In this document: piece by piece, positions 12,832 to 24,336 of the stretch | How positions within the stretch are numbered: the first letter of the stretch is position 1 | Layout: each line of letters starts with the position of its first letter | Assembly (NCBI GenBank): GCA_032358165.1 | Contig: JAALGY010000017.1 | Location: 558,001-622,000 of the forward strand | Reading direction: 5' to 3' | DNA: 64,000 nt | From: Diplosphaera chodatii | Lineage: Eukaryota > Chlorophyta > Trebouxiophyceae > Prasiolales > Stichococcaceae | Notes under the pieces: generated by a model | The model's database searches: none | Seen by the model: the letters and a program-made list of their open reading frames with translations, nothing else | What the model was told of the DNA's origin: nothing | Program-made: the position numbers and the translations under genes

Positions 12832-13228
12832 TGACATTAGGCGTGCCCCACGGTGTAGATTGCCAGAGGGAGTGGAGATGCATTCTGATACCGGACATCG
12901 TGTGTGACAGACGACATCGCAGAGCAGGTATCGTAGAGCAGGTGTCAGTGCTGACGTCATGCCAAGTCTGTGCTGTGTGGGCACACAGACCGTTTCGGAG
13001 CAGACTTCTAGTGTTTGATGGTTTTGGGGCATGCCTCGAAGCCCCGCACTTGGTGTACACAAGTAGGCAGACAGCTGTGATATGTAACGTACAAGGTGCA
13101 ACGAGTTTGACGCCGGCAAGGTCATGGGCGCAACCAGGGACATTGACAGCAGCAGAGGCCAGGCTGTACGCAAATTCCATGCACGCCAATTCCAGTTGTC
13201 ACGCCAGCTGGCAGGCCGGATGCAGTCC
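12832..13228. other. Convergent intergenic spacer
   Basis: 397 bases between the stop codons of the CBS gene (+) and the class V PLP enzyme (-). No coding signal. It should hold both 3' untranslated regions; a TGTAA, the green-algal type of poly(A) signal, occurs at about 13084. Confidence 0.5.
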
Positions 13229-15954
13229 TCACAGTTTGTGTGCAGCTGCTATGAGCCTGTCGACCTCCTCCTCGGTGTTGTAGCAGTGCACGGAGGACCG
13301 GACGCAGGCCTGCAGCCCGCGGGCCTCCATGTCTATCCGCGTGCTGCTGAGCGGCGACACCCACACGTGGATGCTGTGCTGCTCCCGCAGCTGCTTCTTC
13401 ACGGCTTCGGGCTCCACGTTCTCCTGCACATGCAGCTACCTTGTGTTGCAGGGTGTAGGTGGAAAGTGTAGGGCTTGGGGCTGGGGCCGGGGGGCCATGC
13501 TGTAGTGCTGGTGCCCTGCTGCTGAGGAGGCGCGCCAGGGTTGGCTGCTGTAGCGTTTGTCTGGTGGCCCTCACATCCAGTTGACTGCGCTCGCACCTTT
13601 GTCCAGCTGACGATGCCGCACAGCAGCCGGCCCCTGTCCCGCACCGTGACGCCCGGCGCCGCCGCCAAACCCTGCCGCAGCCGGGCCGCCAGCTGCTGGA
13701 TCCGCTCCCACACCGCTGGCTGCCCCAGGTCCAGCAGCTGCTGCACCGCAACGCCGAGGCCCACCTGTGAAGGATAAATGTGTCATGTGGACATAGTTTG
13801 ACACCCAAGTGTGACTCCTTGCATGCTTCGACTCCATGGGTAGCGCATTACCGTGCCGTGAGCTGCAGCTCCCACTCAGATGCTTCATAGCACCACGCAC
13901 ACCCTCATCAACCGTCACCCTGCACCGCACCTTGGCGGCGAATGCGACCTCGTACTGCTCGTACCGCCGTGCCGTGGGCTGCGGCTCGTACGCCTCCCGG
14001 GCGGTCCACTCGCCACCCCACATGTCCAGCATCGCGGGCTCGGTGCGACTCATGATGTCCCTGCGCAGGCGAAGGTGATGCGGTGACCACGCCACGGCAT
14101 GTCACAGGTGCCAGATGACCTCATGTGAAGACCTGCTGTCATGGAGACACTGCATCTCGCCTCTGGCCAAAGTCTGATGCTCATGTGCTAAGAGAGGGTT
14201 GGAGCCACGGTACCAACCGTTTGTGAGCGTGCTGATAGGCAGACATGTAGCACAAGCAGCATGTAGGCACAAATCTCATGCCCAGGCGTTCACCGAACCG
14301 GAAGATTCTGACACTTTCCAGTGGTGCTGACCTGGAGGCGTACAGGAAGCCGATGCCGCGCGGGCCGCGAAGGTACTTCCGTGACGTGCCGCTCAGCCAG
14401 TCGCACCCCAGCTGCCTCACGTCCAGCGGCAGCTGCGCACCAACGCCGGCAGCAGTCATAGCACTTCACCAGCACAGCGACCCCATATGAAGCGCTGCAC
14501 AATATGCTAACTGAGGAGGAGCTTCACGGCAACCTAGATGCTGTGCTTCATGTACTTTGGCTGCTGTATGAGTTCAAGGGTTGGGAGGGCCCCTCGCCTG
14601 ACCAACGCTTTGGCAGGCGTCCAGGAGGTACAGGACGCCGTGCCGCCGTGTCACCCGGCCCACTGCCGCCGCATCATACACCCGCCCTGCACCATCACCA
14701 TCGCCGTCATAATGTTCTGCTGCACTGAACCGTGATGGCAGCTGCACAAGCTCAGGCAGCAGAGCCATACAGGACTGGCGGCATTCAAACGTAACAGCGA
14801 TCAAACTTCACTACAGGGCTGTCATGTGAGGCGCACCTGAGTTGGTAGCGATGTGGCTCACAGCCACGAGCTTGGGCTTCGGACCCGATCTGATCATCCG
14901 CTCGAGCTCTGCCACATCGATGTCGCCGTTATCCGTCTCTGGCACCACCTCGATGCGGGCGCCGTACCGCTTGCACGCCTGCAGGGCATCGGAAGAATCC
15001 GATACAGTGCGTCCGTAGCGGTTGGTGACGCTTGCTTCGTCAGCACACAGGCACGTGACTGCATTGTAACGCTCATGTTGATCCATGGTGCCTGTCCGGA
15101 CTATAAGTCTGCAAGCGCAGGAGGCGATTGCGAATCCCACTTCATGAGCAAATGCAGGCGAGCAGAAAGGGTTGACGGACGGAGCCACCTGCAGGAAGTT
15201 GATGTAGTTGGTGGCGTACTCGTGCACTGATGTCAGGATGCGGTCGCCTGCCCGAAAGTCCAGCCCAAAGAACGCCTGCTGCCATGCTGTGGTGGCGCTC
15301 TGCAGGGACCACGTTGGAAATGCTCAGTCTCTTGACACCCAATTGGCTGCCGCATGCCCACTGCGTCCTGGTGATGCCATCGGCTGTTCATGAGATGTTC
15401 AAAGCAGCAACAGTGTAGGTTGCCTCGGACCTGCACTATGGCGATCTCATCTGCTTCACAATTGAGCAGCGCAGCCAACCCTTCGTACGGACGCCGCAAT
15501 GCATCAACGTGTTCCACCGTAGCTTCGTACCTGGAGGTCAGGATCACCAGTGTCGCTACACACAGGTGCATGCCCCAACATCAGCGGCGGGCATAAGCAG
15601 ACTTGGCTATTGGCGTACCACAGCTCGCAGCCACAGGAGAGCTGTGAGCAGCAACGGGGATGTCAGCAGATCAGGGTCCATGATCGAAGAAGGAGACAGA
15701 TCTGAGGTGATGCATGCATGTACCCCCCAATGGTGGCTTCGGAGTCCAGGTACGCCTTCTGCGCATCCAAGACCTGTGAAGCACTTGCGATAAATACCGT
15801 CGGTGGCGCAGGCCGCCAGTGCTGCGGGTGATCAGCCTTCTGCATTTCAGGACCAAGGCACCTGCTGCGTTGGCAGGGCGGCGCCTGCTGCATTGAAGTG
15901 CGCTGCAGTGGACGTCCCAGGGGTCTCCGCCCGCAGCCAGTCAGATGTGCACAT
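13229..15954 (-). CDS. Class V aminotransferase-fold PLP enzyme (isopenicillin-N epimerase / cysteine desulfurase-like)
   Basis: Nine exons, all phases compatible: 15862-15954, 15724-15773, 15431-15530, 15189-15299, 14837-14978, 14598-14686, 14332-14432, 13931-14060 plus 13597-13764, and 13229-13423, giving 392 residues, the usual size for this family. The start is [13 protein letters not shown]; family hallmarks follow in order: [12 protein letters not shown] near residue 20, [38 protein letters not shown] (Asp contacts the PLP pyridine nitrogen), [18 protein letters not shown] (Lys forms the Schiff base) and [18 protein letters not shown] near the end. The overall pattern matches the bacterial class V group acting on amino acids rather than the plant Nfs or NifS enzymes. 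No clear organelle leader is seen. It is transcribed divergently from the amidohydrolase gene 649 bases away. The substrate is unknown. Confidence 0.92.
14433..14597 (-). other. GC-AG intron
   Basis: In the class V PLP gene the donor is CAG|GCGAGG rather than GT. The call rests on reading phase and family conservation: [10 protein letters not shown] must join [12 protein letters not shown], and both flanking exon ends are phase 0 only with the GC donor. Confidence 0.85.
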
Positions 15955-16602
15955 GATCCTGCATGCATCAGGTTGCAGAGCATACAAGCATGCTGTCAGC
16001 CATTCCTATGGGCTCGTTGATTAGCTGCATGCAGCGGTTCATGCGGCATGATGTCAGGTACTGGCGTGCGCTTGCCTTGTGGATCGCACTCCACGTGGTG
16101 CCTGATGTTGTCCGACTGTGTGAAATGCAGGCTGTTTTGTGTTGATGCAATGCAAGCACGGGACCTGCACCTGCGCTGCGCTGTGCATGCTCTGTATGTG
16201 CACACAGCCTTTCTGGCGCAAATGCTGTGCTGCTAGCGCTGTGACGGTGCGTGAGGATTACCACAAATCATGTTGACCTGCATTTGCGTGCTTGCAGTGA
16301 CCTCGATCAGCTTCTGGGTGTCGAAGCCATCGAACATGACAAACGATCTAAGATGTGCCAACACCGCTGTCTGTGCGGCGACAACCGTGCTACTGTTGCA
16401 ACAATTTGCTTATTATAAAGCAGCCAGACTGACATGTGGTCTGTATTGCTCGGACTGCATCATCTAACGCTGGGCTGCACCCAGCCTTGATTGCTAGTTG
16501 TGATTGCCAGGGGCTCAACTTGGTCTTGGTTGACGGATCGTAGACGTCTGCAAGTTCATTTCATCTGCACTGCATTGGTTCTGAGGTGGACACCGAGTGA
16601 GC
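15955..16602. other. Divergent promoter region
   Basis: 648 bases between the start codons of the class V PLP enzyme (-) and the amidohydrolase (+). It should hold both promoters and 5' leaders. No further gene or convincing core-promoter motif was recognised. Confidence 0.5.
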
Positions 16603-19600
16603 ATGATGTTGCGGGTGCCGCTGCTGGCTGCACTGCTCTTGGCAAGCTGCATGCATGCAGCGGCCGCTGCGACGCCGCAGGACCTGCTTGCAGAGGCCAG
16701 AGACTTCTTCCCGTGGTTGCAGCACCATCGCAGGTAGGACTGAAATCGTCGTGAGGTCCATGGCATGGCCTTTCCCGATGCCGGGATGATCAGCCTGCCA
16801 TGCTGGGCAGAGCCTGATCTGCGCCACAATACATTGCCAGGGATGAGCAGCAGTGAAAAACCCCTGATGAGTAGCGTCTCAAGCTTTGTGAGAGGGCCCA
16901 ACGCCTTTCATGCAGGACTCTACACAAGATACCGGAGTTGGCGTTTGAGGAAGACCGCACATCGGCGTACATCAGGCAAATTTGCTCACAGACATGGTAT
17001 GCAAGTGCAGGTGCATTGCAATGACACGAGGGCTCAGCAATCAGCTCCCCTCATCTTTCAGGGCCCAGCTGAAGGAGCTCGACATCCCTGTCAAGGTGTA
17101 CGACAAGCCGGCAGGTGCAAGGACTGGCGTGCTGGGGACCCTGGGATCAGGCGATCCGCGCTTCCTGCTGCGGGCGGACATCGATGCGCTGCCAATCACG
17201 GTGAGCAGCTTCAGGACGTGAATGTGCAATTGCACGAGATGTGTGGACACAGCTGAGGTTCACGGTTGGGGTGTAACAAAGACTCGCAGCGGAGCAGGAT
17301 GTGCTGCGCTGCAGTCATGATCTGCCTCCACATTATCCACAAGTGGCAGCTGGTCTGGGGATGTGGAGACAACGCACTCATAGCTTCGAGTCACCGTGAG
17401 CTGTTTACACCAGGAGGGCCTGGACGTGCTGATCCAAGTCCATTCGGTGGGTCTGGTATGCAGGAGGCAAACGATGTGGAGTATGCCAGCACCTTGCCTG
17501 GCAGGATGCACGCCTGCGGCCACGACACGCACATGACCATGCTGCTGGGAGGTGCGCCAGGAGGCCACTGCCGTGCATGCTGCATCCTGCACCGGCATGA
17601 AACCTTTTAGATATATGCGCGTCATCTGGGCGCCATCGGCTGCTGTGCTGCTGCTGCAGCGGCGAGGCTGCTAAAGGCGCGGGAAGCTGAGCTGAGGGGG
17701 ACGGTGCTGCTTATGTTCCAGCCAGGTGCCCGCACTACATTGCCTCCCATGGCCTTCGGCAAGAGATCAGTGACGGGCGGGCACACTACACCGTGCTTTG
17801 AAGGATGACAGGCAGGCAGATGAAGGCACCACATATTTTGGCACTATGTACGTCACAAATGTCTGCACCAAAGTGCTGTCAATCTGCAGGCGAGGAGAGC
17901 CGGGGCGGCGCAAAGGACATGATCGAGGCTGGCGCTCTGGACGGCGTGTCCGGCATCTCAGGCCTGCACGTGTGGCCGGACTCGCCCAGCGGCGTCATCA
18001 CCACGAAGGTCAAGCCTTTGCCTGCATCAAACATGGCTGACCTTGGGGGCCATCAGAGCAGCTGCTGTGCGCTTTGCACACCAGACTTGCTCAATGACTG
18101 CTGCCAACGTTGGGCGGAGGGGACACATGCTGGCCCAACCTTGTCTGGTTGACGGGAAATTTTACATGCTGTTGCAGGTTGGCACCATCACGGCGGCATC
18201 CGACCGCTTCAACATCACGGTGGTGGGGCGGGGCGGCCACGCGGGACTGCCGCACCGCGCCAAGGACCCCGTCTTCGCCGCCGCCTATCTCGTGACCGCC
18301 CTGCAGGTGCAGAATGGTCGCCGCACGACACCCCCGACGTTGCCACCCTCAGCAGGGTTGCTTGCGTACAGGTGCCATCCTCAGGCGGGTGCCCTGGATG
18401 CCATCGACATGGCGTGACTCGAGTCTCTGCACCAGCATGGGTTCAGCTTGCAACCTGGGCGCCTTGCTGTCATGTTCGGAACGCTGCATTGCGAAGTGGC
18501 AGGCAGGCAAGCAGGATTGCTTAAGTGCAGCTCTCCCTGCAGGCGCTGGTGTCTAGGGAAACAGCACCCACAGACGGCGCGGTGGTGGGTTTCTCGCGCT
18601 TCAACACAGGTGAGTCTACCTGACGTTGCACAAACCGCTGTAAAGCCTGTGCTGCCCATTGTGAGTATATGCTCAGACAGTTCCTGGCAATGCCAGTGGA
18701 GCATGCGCATGGCTACATGAGCCCTGATGCTGCACCACCATGTCTGGGTATCGCTGTTGCATGTGCCCCTGACTCGCAGGTCACGCCGGCCTGGACTGCC
18801 TTCGTGTGTTCTGATCATGGCTTCGTGTGACATTCAGGGCCAGGAGCGTCCAACGTCATCCCCAATTCAGTCGAGATGCTGGGCACCATTCGGGCTCTAA
18901 CGCACACACGGTTCACTGACCTGCAGCAGCGGGTATGTTTCTGGGGCCGGCCCCCTTGTGATCTGTCGTCTGCTGCTGCAAGCCAGTGTTGTGAAGATGC
19001 TGCAACACAGCTGTCTGCTTGTTAAAGAGTGAATGTGTGCTTGTTAAAGAGTGAGGGAAGTGAATCGCAAGACCAAGCAAAGACTTGCCAGAACCACGCT
19101 ACGATTTTCTGATGATCCATGTCACATGCCTGTTCAGGCTGTTGTGCTTGTTGTGGCGCACACTTTTGGTTCGATCGTGTATAGGTGCAGGAGAAGTGGC
19201 GAAGGCGCTGGCTGGAGCGCACGGCTGCAGCGCTGAAGTGCACTGGTCGGACCGGCCGTACATACCAACAGTCAACCATGCCGGCATGATGCAGCTGGTA
19301 AGGTCCCTTGCCTGAACATATAAGTCAGCCTTTAACACCGTTTCGCAGATCACAAGCTGTCGTGAGCTGGTGACGAGGAGCTTAGGCGATACGGGCTGTG
19401 TAGTCATGCTACTGATGCACATTGGATGACAGCAAAAATCCACGCTGCGTCACAGAAATGGATTGCATTTGGCTCTGCATCTTGGACATGTTGCCGTCTT
19501 CTGCATCGGCCAAACGCAGCTGACCTCCTTGAACGGGAAAAGGACAGAGATGCTGCTTCACAGGTGCGACGTGTTGCGGGGGAGCTTGCAACATTCGAGC

Positions 19601-20416
19601 CGCTGCTGGAGCCGTCCATGGCCGCTGAAGATTTCGGCTTCCTGGCAGGTGTGCCTGCTGCCATTGTTCGTCTCCACGGATATCAAGCCTGCTGCAAATG
19701 TGCTGCTCTGCGTCATGCTGACCACCCTTGTGTCACTGCATTCTCGAAGCCCTTTGGCCAGCACGGACCTCAAGATGCATGTGTGGGTCTTGTCTCGTCA
19801 TTGGTACAGCCCAGATGACTGTCGCCCTGCTATGGCCCAGTGCCGACCAGCAAACAACACGCTGTACACTTGACCACCAAAGTGCAGTCGTCCAGTGCAG
19901 CTCAGCGTGCCGGACGATGATTTGCACTGTTTGCTGCCTGCCGACACTATGTTGCTGTGTCAATCTGCAGCTGAGGCGCCAGCCGTCTTCACCTTTTTGG
20001 GCATCCGCAACGAGACTGCTGGCAGCGTGCACGGCCTGCACACGCCTGTCTTCACTATGGACGAGGCACAACTGCCGGTGCGCCTTGGCACCTTTCACAA
20101 ACCAAATGAAAACGCAGGTGCAGGGATTCTATTCTGCCACCACTCGCCCGCCATGGGGAGCTGGTGTTCATCAGGAAACACGATCAAGCACTGCATCCAG
20201 TCCCATATAGCCCCAAACGAATGTTGCGCCAGCCTCTTGCATACGGGTGACGACATGTCGCAACACTCTGACCGTAGCAAAGTTTCTCAGCAGGCTGCTC
20301 TTCATGCGCTGCAGGTGGGGGCGGCACTGCATGCTGCAACAGCGCTGCAGTTCCTCAGAGGCGGCAGCAGCGGCGGCAGCGGCAGCGGCAATAGCGCTGG
20401 GCAAGATGAGCTGTGA
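16603..20416 (+). CDS. M20 metallo-amidohydrolase, IAA-amino acid hydrolase (ILR1)-like, ER-retained
   Basis: Exons at 16603-16733, 16916-16975, 17062-17200, 17464-17551, 17660-17725, 17890-18008, 18178-18306, 18543-18609, 18838-18932, about 19199-19300, 19564-19648, 19971-20077 and 20315-20416. A signal peptide ([20 protein letters not shown]) precedes the family start [16 protein letters not shown]. Metal-binding and catalytic motifs are present: [42 protein letters not shown] and AAEDFGFLA. Plant ILR1/IAR3 enzymes hydrolyse auxin-amino acid conjugates in the ER and end in KDEL or HDEL; this protein ends in QDEL after a Gly/Ser linker. The substrate is inferred from family only. The junction between 18932 and about 19199 does not keep phase with the obvious acceptor. 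The intron at 16976-17061 has a GC donor. Confidence 0.92.
16976..17061 (+). other. GC-AG intron
   Basis: In the amidohydrolase gene the exon ends ATCAG|GCAAAT and resumes at GGCCCAGCTG. Phase (2 nt carried over) and family sequence (AYIR joined to [11 protein letters not shown]) both require this junction, so the donor is GC. Confidence 0.8.
19016..19054. repeat. Direct repeat of a 17-bp unit in an intron
   Basis: The unit tgcttgttaaagagtga occurs at 19016-19032 and 19038-19054, separated by five bases, within an intron of the amidohydrolase gene. Confidence 0.8.
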
Positions 20417-20972
20417 TGGATGTGAAGTGTTGTTACGGTGTATCAAGTTGCAACAGATATACACGCGTGGCACCTAGGGTTTATGCCGTACAAGAGCCAG
20501 TATCTATCATCTGGCGACCAGAGCGACCCTTTGTGTCAGTGGCACTTTGCAGCACTGTCACCTGCTGCGTTTCATCTGTCAACGTGGGCCGCACTGCAAA
20601 CCAAGTTGCCGAAGGTACATCCCGCGCCGCAAGCAGAGCTACGCCCCTGGGCAGGTACGGGATCATGGCACCAGACAGTAGGCAGAGCTGCTGGCACTAG
20701 AGCATCATGACTGCCAGACATCAGACATGGTGTCTTCAGTGCCTCAACTTTGGTAGCGCGAGCACCGCACCTCATAACCGTGCCAATGCGCTAATTCAAT
20801 CTTCGGCACACAGGACGCCGTGACTGCTGAAAACACACAGCGGTATGCACATCCATACGCCGCAGCACCATACGGTGTTCACCGCGGGAAGACTCTCCAG
20901 GTGCTAAAACTCACAGCACACTCGCGTTGACCATATACATTGGCTGGTGACCAAGCCTCCGCAGACCGCAGC
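20417..20972. other. Intergenic spacer
   Basis: Tandem spacer between the amidohydrolase stop and the mTERF-like ATG. Short frames here have no family signal. Confidence 0.5.
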
Positions 20973-22280
20973 ATGATGGCGCCTGCCCTGTGTCAATCTG
21001 CGCTGCCTCTAATGCACAGGGTGATGCGCCCCGTGTGCCTGGGGCCACAGTCACACAGTCGTGCAGCCGCCGCAGCGGCCTGCCACAGCCTCAGCACAGC
21101 CATAGGCGGCCGGCAGAAAGCGGCACGTTCCTCGGCCAGATGTGCAGCAAACAAGGCTGAAGGCCCGCAGAACAACGGCTCGCTGCAGCAGCGGCGCCAG
21201 GAAACAGCAGCAGCTGATCCAAATCCAAAGCCCGCTGCTCCAAAGCGCACCCGCGCCAGCCGCACTCCTGTCAGAAATGTGCCGTGGGATGCCGCTGTGG
21301 AGGCAGCCGTGCTGCAATTCTGGACAGCACAGGGTGCGCTGTTGCTGGAGGCCGAGGTGCAGCCTGAGCAGCAGGCGGAGCAGCGGCGGCTGCGCAGCAA
21401 GATCCTGCGGTGGGCAGCAAAACACCCACGGCACCGCGACTTGGAGTTTCTCGCGGACTACATGGCAAGGGCACATTGCGCCGCTGCAGGAAGCGGCTGG
21501 GCAGACGATCCATGGCGACTTGCTCTATCCCAGTATCAATTCATAGCACGTAACTGCTGTCCAGCCAACCTGCTACGGAGGATGCGAGCTGCGGAGTGTG
21601 AGCTGGAGAAGCAAGGCATTCGCTTGTCGCGTAGCAACAGCCTCATAACTGGGGGGCATGGCGAGGCGATTGCTGGCAAAGCGCTGAAGCTGCTGCCGGT
21701 GCTGGACCAATTGGGTATCAGTCTCGATGTTGCAGATGTCGTATCAAAGGCGCCTGGACTCCTGAACCTGGACAATCTCTAAGCGGTGCTCGAGTGTCGG
21801 ATTGCAGCTTTGCAGCAGCTGCACCCACAGCTGGACGTAGCTCGGGTGCTGAGATGGCAGCCCAACCTACTGACTTTCACAGAGCAGACGCTGGCAGCCA
21901 AGTGGGCATCGTTGCAGACGGCCAGCGGGCTTAGCAACGATGACATGAGTGCAGTGGTACAGTACAGCCCTAGTGTATTAACCTCGTGTGCAGAAGTCTC
22001 AGGGTGGAAGATCCAGCAACTGCTTGGGTATGAGCTGGCTCGCAATCCCATGAGCAACTCGTGCATACCACCTTCGAGGATGGCCAGGGTGTTGTCAGCA
22101 GCGTCTTTCAGGGTGTGGCGTTTGTGCTACCTTTGTGGGGCAGCGAACTTTCAGTACAATGCAGAAAGCTGGGTCAGGATGGGAGAGGAGGACTTCGCTG
22201 CTCGGAACCCAGGGTACAGCTCATGGCTTGCCTCGCACCCCATCCCTGCTGAAGCGTATCGCCACAGAACAAGTTTGTGA
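20973..22280 (+). CDS. mTERF-like organelle protein, intronless, split by one in-frame TAA
   Basis: A single frame runs from the ATG at 20973 to the TGA ending at 22280, interrupted only by TAA at 21780-21782. On both sides of the stop the frame shows the helical repeat pattern of mitochondrial transcription termination factor family proteins: LLPVLDQLGISLDVADVV and KAPGLLNL before it, VARVLRWQPNLLTFTEQTL and LSNDDMSAVVQYSPSVL after it, so this was or is one protein of about 435 residues. The N-terminus is Ala/Arg/Ser-rich without acidic residues, typical of a plastid or mitochondrial leader. mTERF proteins bind organelle nucleic acid and control transcription or splicing. Unlike its neighbours it has no introns. 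It could be a pseudogene, a stop-readthrough gene or a sequencing artefact. Confidence 0.6.
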
Positions 22281-22707
22281 GCACTGAAGGGGACTGCAGC
22301 CTTGACTATGTGCTGATTCTGCTACCCTTTAGATGTTTTTGCTGTACGTCAAGCAGGCAGGTCAACCATCCAATCATTGAATTACAGCCTCATACATAGC
22401 TGCAAAGCACACCTGCATGCTCTTGTGTGCACGAAGAAACATCCATGGCATAACACCAAAGTGAGCATACGCGCATCGATGTTCACCCTGCGCTGCACGC
22501 TGCAGAAGCGCGGCAGCGCGGCAATATAGCTTACAGATGTTTGTGTGGGCCACAAAACCCGTGCATGCATAGTCGTGTGTACACAAAGAGCTTCAGCCAG
22601 TAACCCCTGCGAAGATCTCAGCTTTGGGTGCTGTGTGTAGCCCACCAACCTCCAAACCTGCTCACTCCTGTTACGAGCGCTCCACCCTGCGCAGCAGCTG
22701 GCGCGCT
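22281..22707. other. Convergent intergenic spacer
   Basis: Between the stop codons of the mTERF-like frame (+) and a thioredoxin-fold gene (-). Nothing coding is evident. Confidence 0.5.
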
Positions 22708-23643
22708 CTACACCCCAGCCGACTTCTGGATGTGCCGCATCAGCACGGGCTCCGCATCCTCTACATTTGTGTAGTCCTCCGCCAGCAACGGCTGGCCCGC
22801 CGGCTTGCCGTGCTTGTACACCTGAGCCCGGTGCACCATGCTGGTCACATGGTGGACCCATGCAGAGGGCGCAGGCTGATTTGCGGGCTGGGTAACACAG
22901 TCTTCATGATGCTGGACTTTCTCAGCAGTGAGATGCTGGGCTCGGCAGTCGCTCAGTGCAATCCCAGACCTGTAGCCGGACCCCAGAGGTGACGCCGGCT
23001 GCCTCCGCAACGTCCTGCACCGAGAAGCAGCCGTGTCAGCAGGCTGGCACATCCGGCTGTACAGGACAGAGAAAGCGTTTGTGCTCCCACCTTAGCCATT
23101 GCAGCATGAGCTGTGAGGCATAGCGCCTGCCTGACGCACCTCTACCTTGGCGACGTCCACTGTTAGGTAACGGGCCTGAAAATCTAGCGGAAATCGATGT
23201 TGGCACCCCGAAGACAAGAAACCACACTATGGCACCTCCCCACACGCATGCTGTGGGCCTGCTGCATGCCGCTCACAGTAGCCGCTGGTGATGTACCAGC
23301 GTTCTGCTGAGCACGGTGATGATGAACACTTGGTACATGACGCAAGTAAGTCAGCTGAACATACCCAACGGTGCAATACCTTCTCAGGATGATGCTGTGC
23401 AACATCGTGGAGCGTTCGATCCAGTATGTTGAAGTTGCGCACTTCTCCCGCCGACGAGTCCGTGAAGAAGACAACCACCTGCGTATCGCGGATGACAGTG
23501 CTGCAGTCGTTTGTAGGCCCTGCCTGCAGGGTGGCCGGTTGGCAGGTGATGCACTCTGCAGACGCAACACGTCCACTCACTGGGTGCGGGCCGTTGAGCA
23601 TCGACTCCCACTCCTTTAGTCTGTTGATCGTCGTGACGGACAT
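22708..23643 (-). CDS. Thioredoxin-fold protein without redox cysteines (copy B)
   Basis: Five exons, all phase 0: 23581-23643, 23380-23478, 23146-23175, 22970-23014 and 22708-22821 (stop TAG), giving 116 residues, a single thioredoxin domain. The order of secondary-structure landmarks is that of thioredoxin: a helix (INRLKEWESMLNG), the first core strand VVVFFTDSSAGE, ARYLTVDVAK, DVAEAAGVTSG, then VRLQVYKHGKPAG as the strand-turn after the cis-Pro position. Where active thioredoxins have WCGPC, this protein has DSSAGEV, so there is no CxxC and no Cys anywhere in the chain. It cannot act as a disulfide reductase. A role as an adaptor or folding helper is only a guess. No targeting peptide is visible. 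It neighbours a related gene at 24.3-25.0 kb on the same strand. Confidence 0.75.
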
Positions 23644-24336
23644 GATGCAAAATTCAGCGCTCAGGCGCCTTTACAGCGCAACCTGAAGTGCAGGAGACGG
23701 CAGTAAAACGCATGTCCTGCGGCGTGCATGCTTGGAAGCCTCCCGGTGCATATGCAGCTGGCCATCATGGAACGCAGTGGGCGAACGTCAACATCTGAAT
23801 AGTTTCAACACTGAGTTGCGTAGACAGATGGTGGGGCTGATGTACCGCACTCTGCGTCACTGCACATCGTGCCCACCTTGACAGCAAACCTGACTAAGCG
23901 ATGGAACCGCCTTCTATCAACGAGATGCCGGCAAACAGGCGGCCTTGCTAGACCCTGATGATCAGCAAGTATTGGATTGTTGCTGAGGCAAAGAACACCC
24001 TCACCTGATGTTGTTTAATGCAGCTTCGCCAGCCTTTCTAGGACCGCACGTGCAGGGTGAGATCCAGCAGTTGGGTGCAGCAGATCCAGATGTTTGATTG
24101 CTAGCGGTTCTTACAAACCGCATTGACGAGCCACCCATGTACAGCACGCCTACACAGAGCACGCATGTGTCTGTTTCTGGTCCGTCCACGTTCAACGGCT
24201 GCCACACGAAAGACAGGCAGCTGTTGTTGGGCCGTCGGCGGCGTCATGCACTCGACTCACACGTGGTGGTGCCGCCCACTAGCACTCCTCTACCCTTCAG
24301 TGATGCTGAAATACACTGATACACCTTCTCACTCGC
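23644..24336. other. Spacer between the two thioredoxin-fold genes
   Basis: 693 bases. It should contain the promoter of copy B and the 3' end of copy A. One alternative model would extend copy A into it through a small exon at about 24001-24033 reading AGEAALNNIR then TGA. Confidence 0.4.

Noticed and set aside
21780..21782. TAA reassigned to glutamine as in ulvophyte green algae
   Set aside because: TAG works as a stop in eL21, U2AF35 and Pcf11, and reassignment in ulvophytes affects TAA and TAG together. One TAA is not enough evidence.
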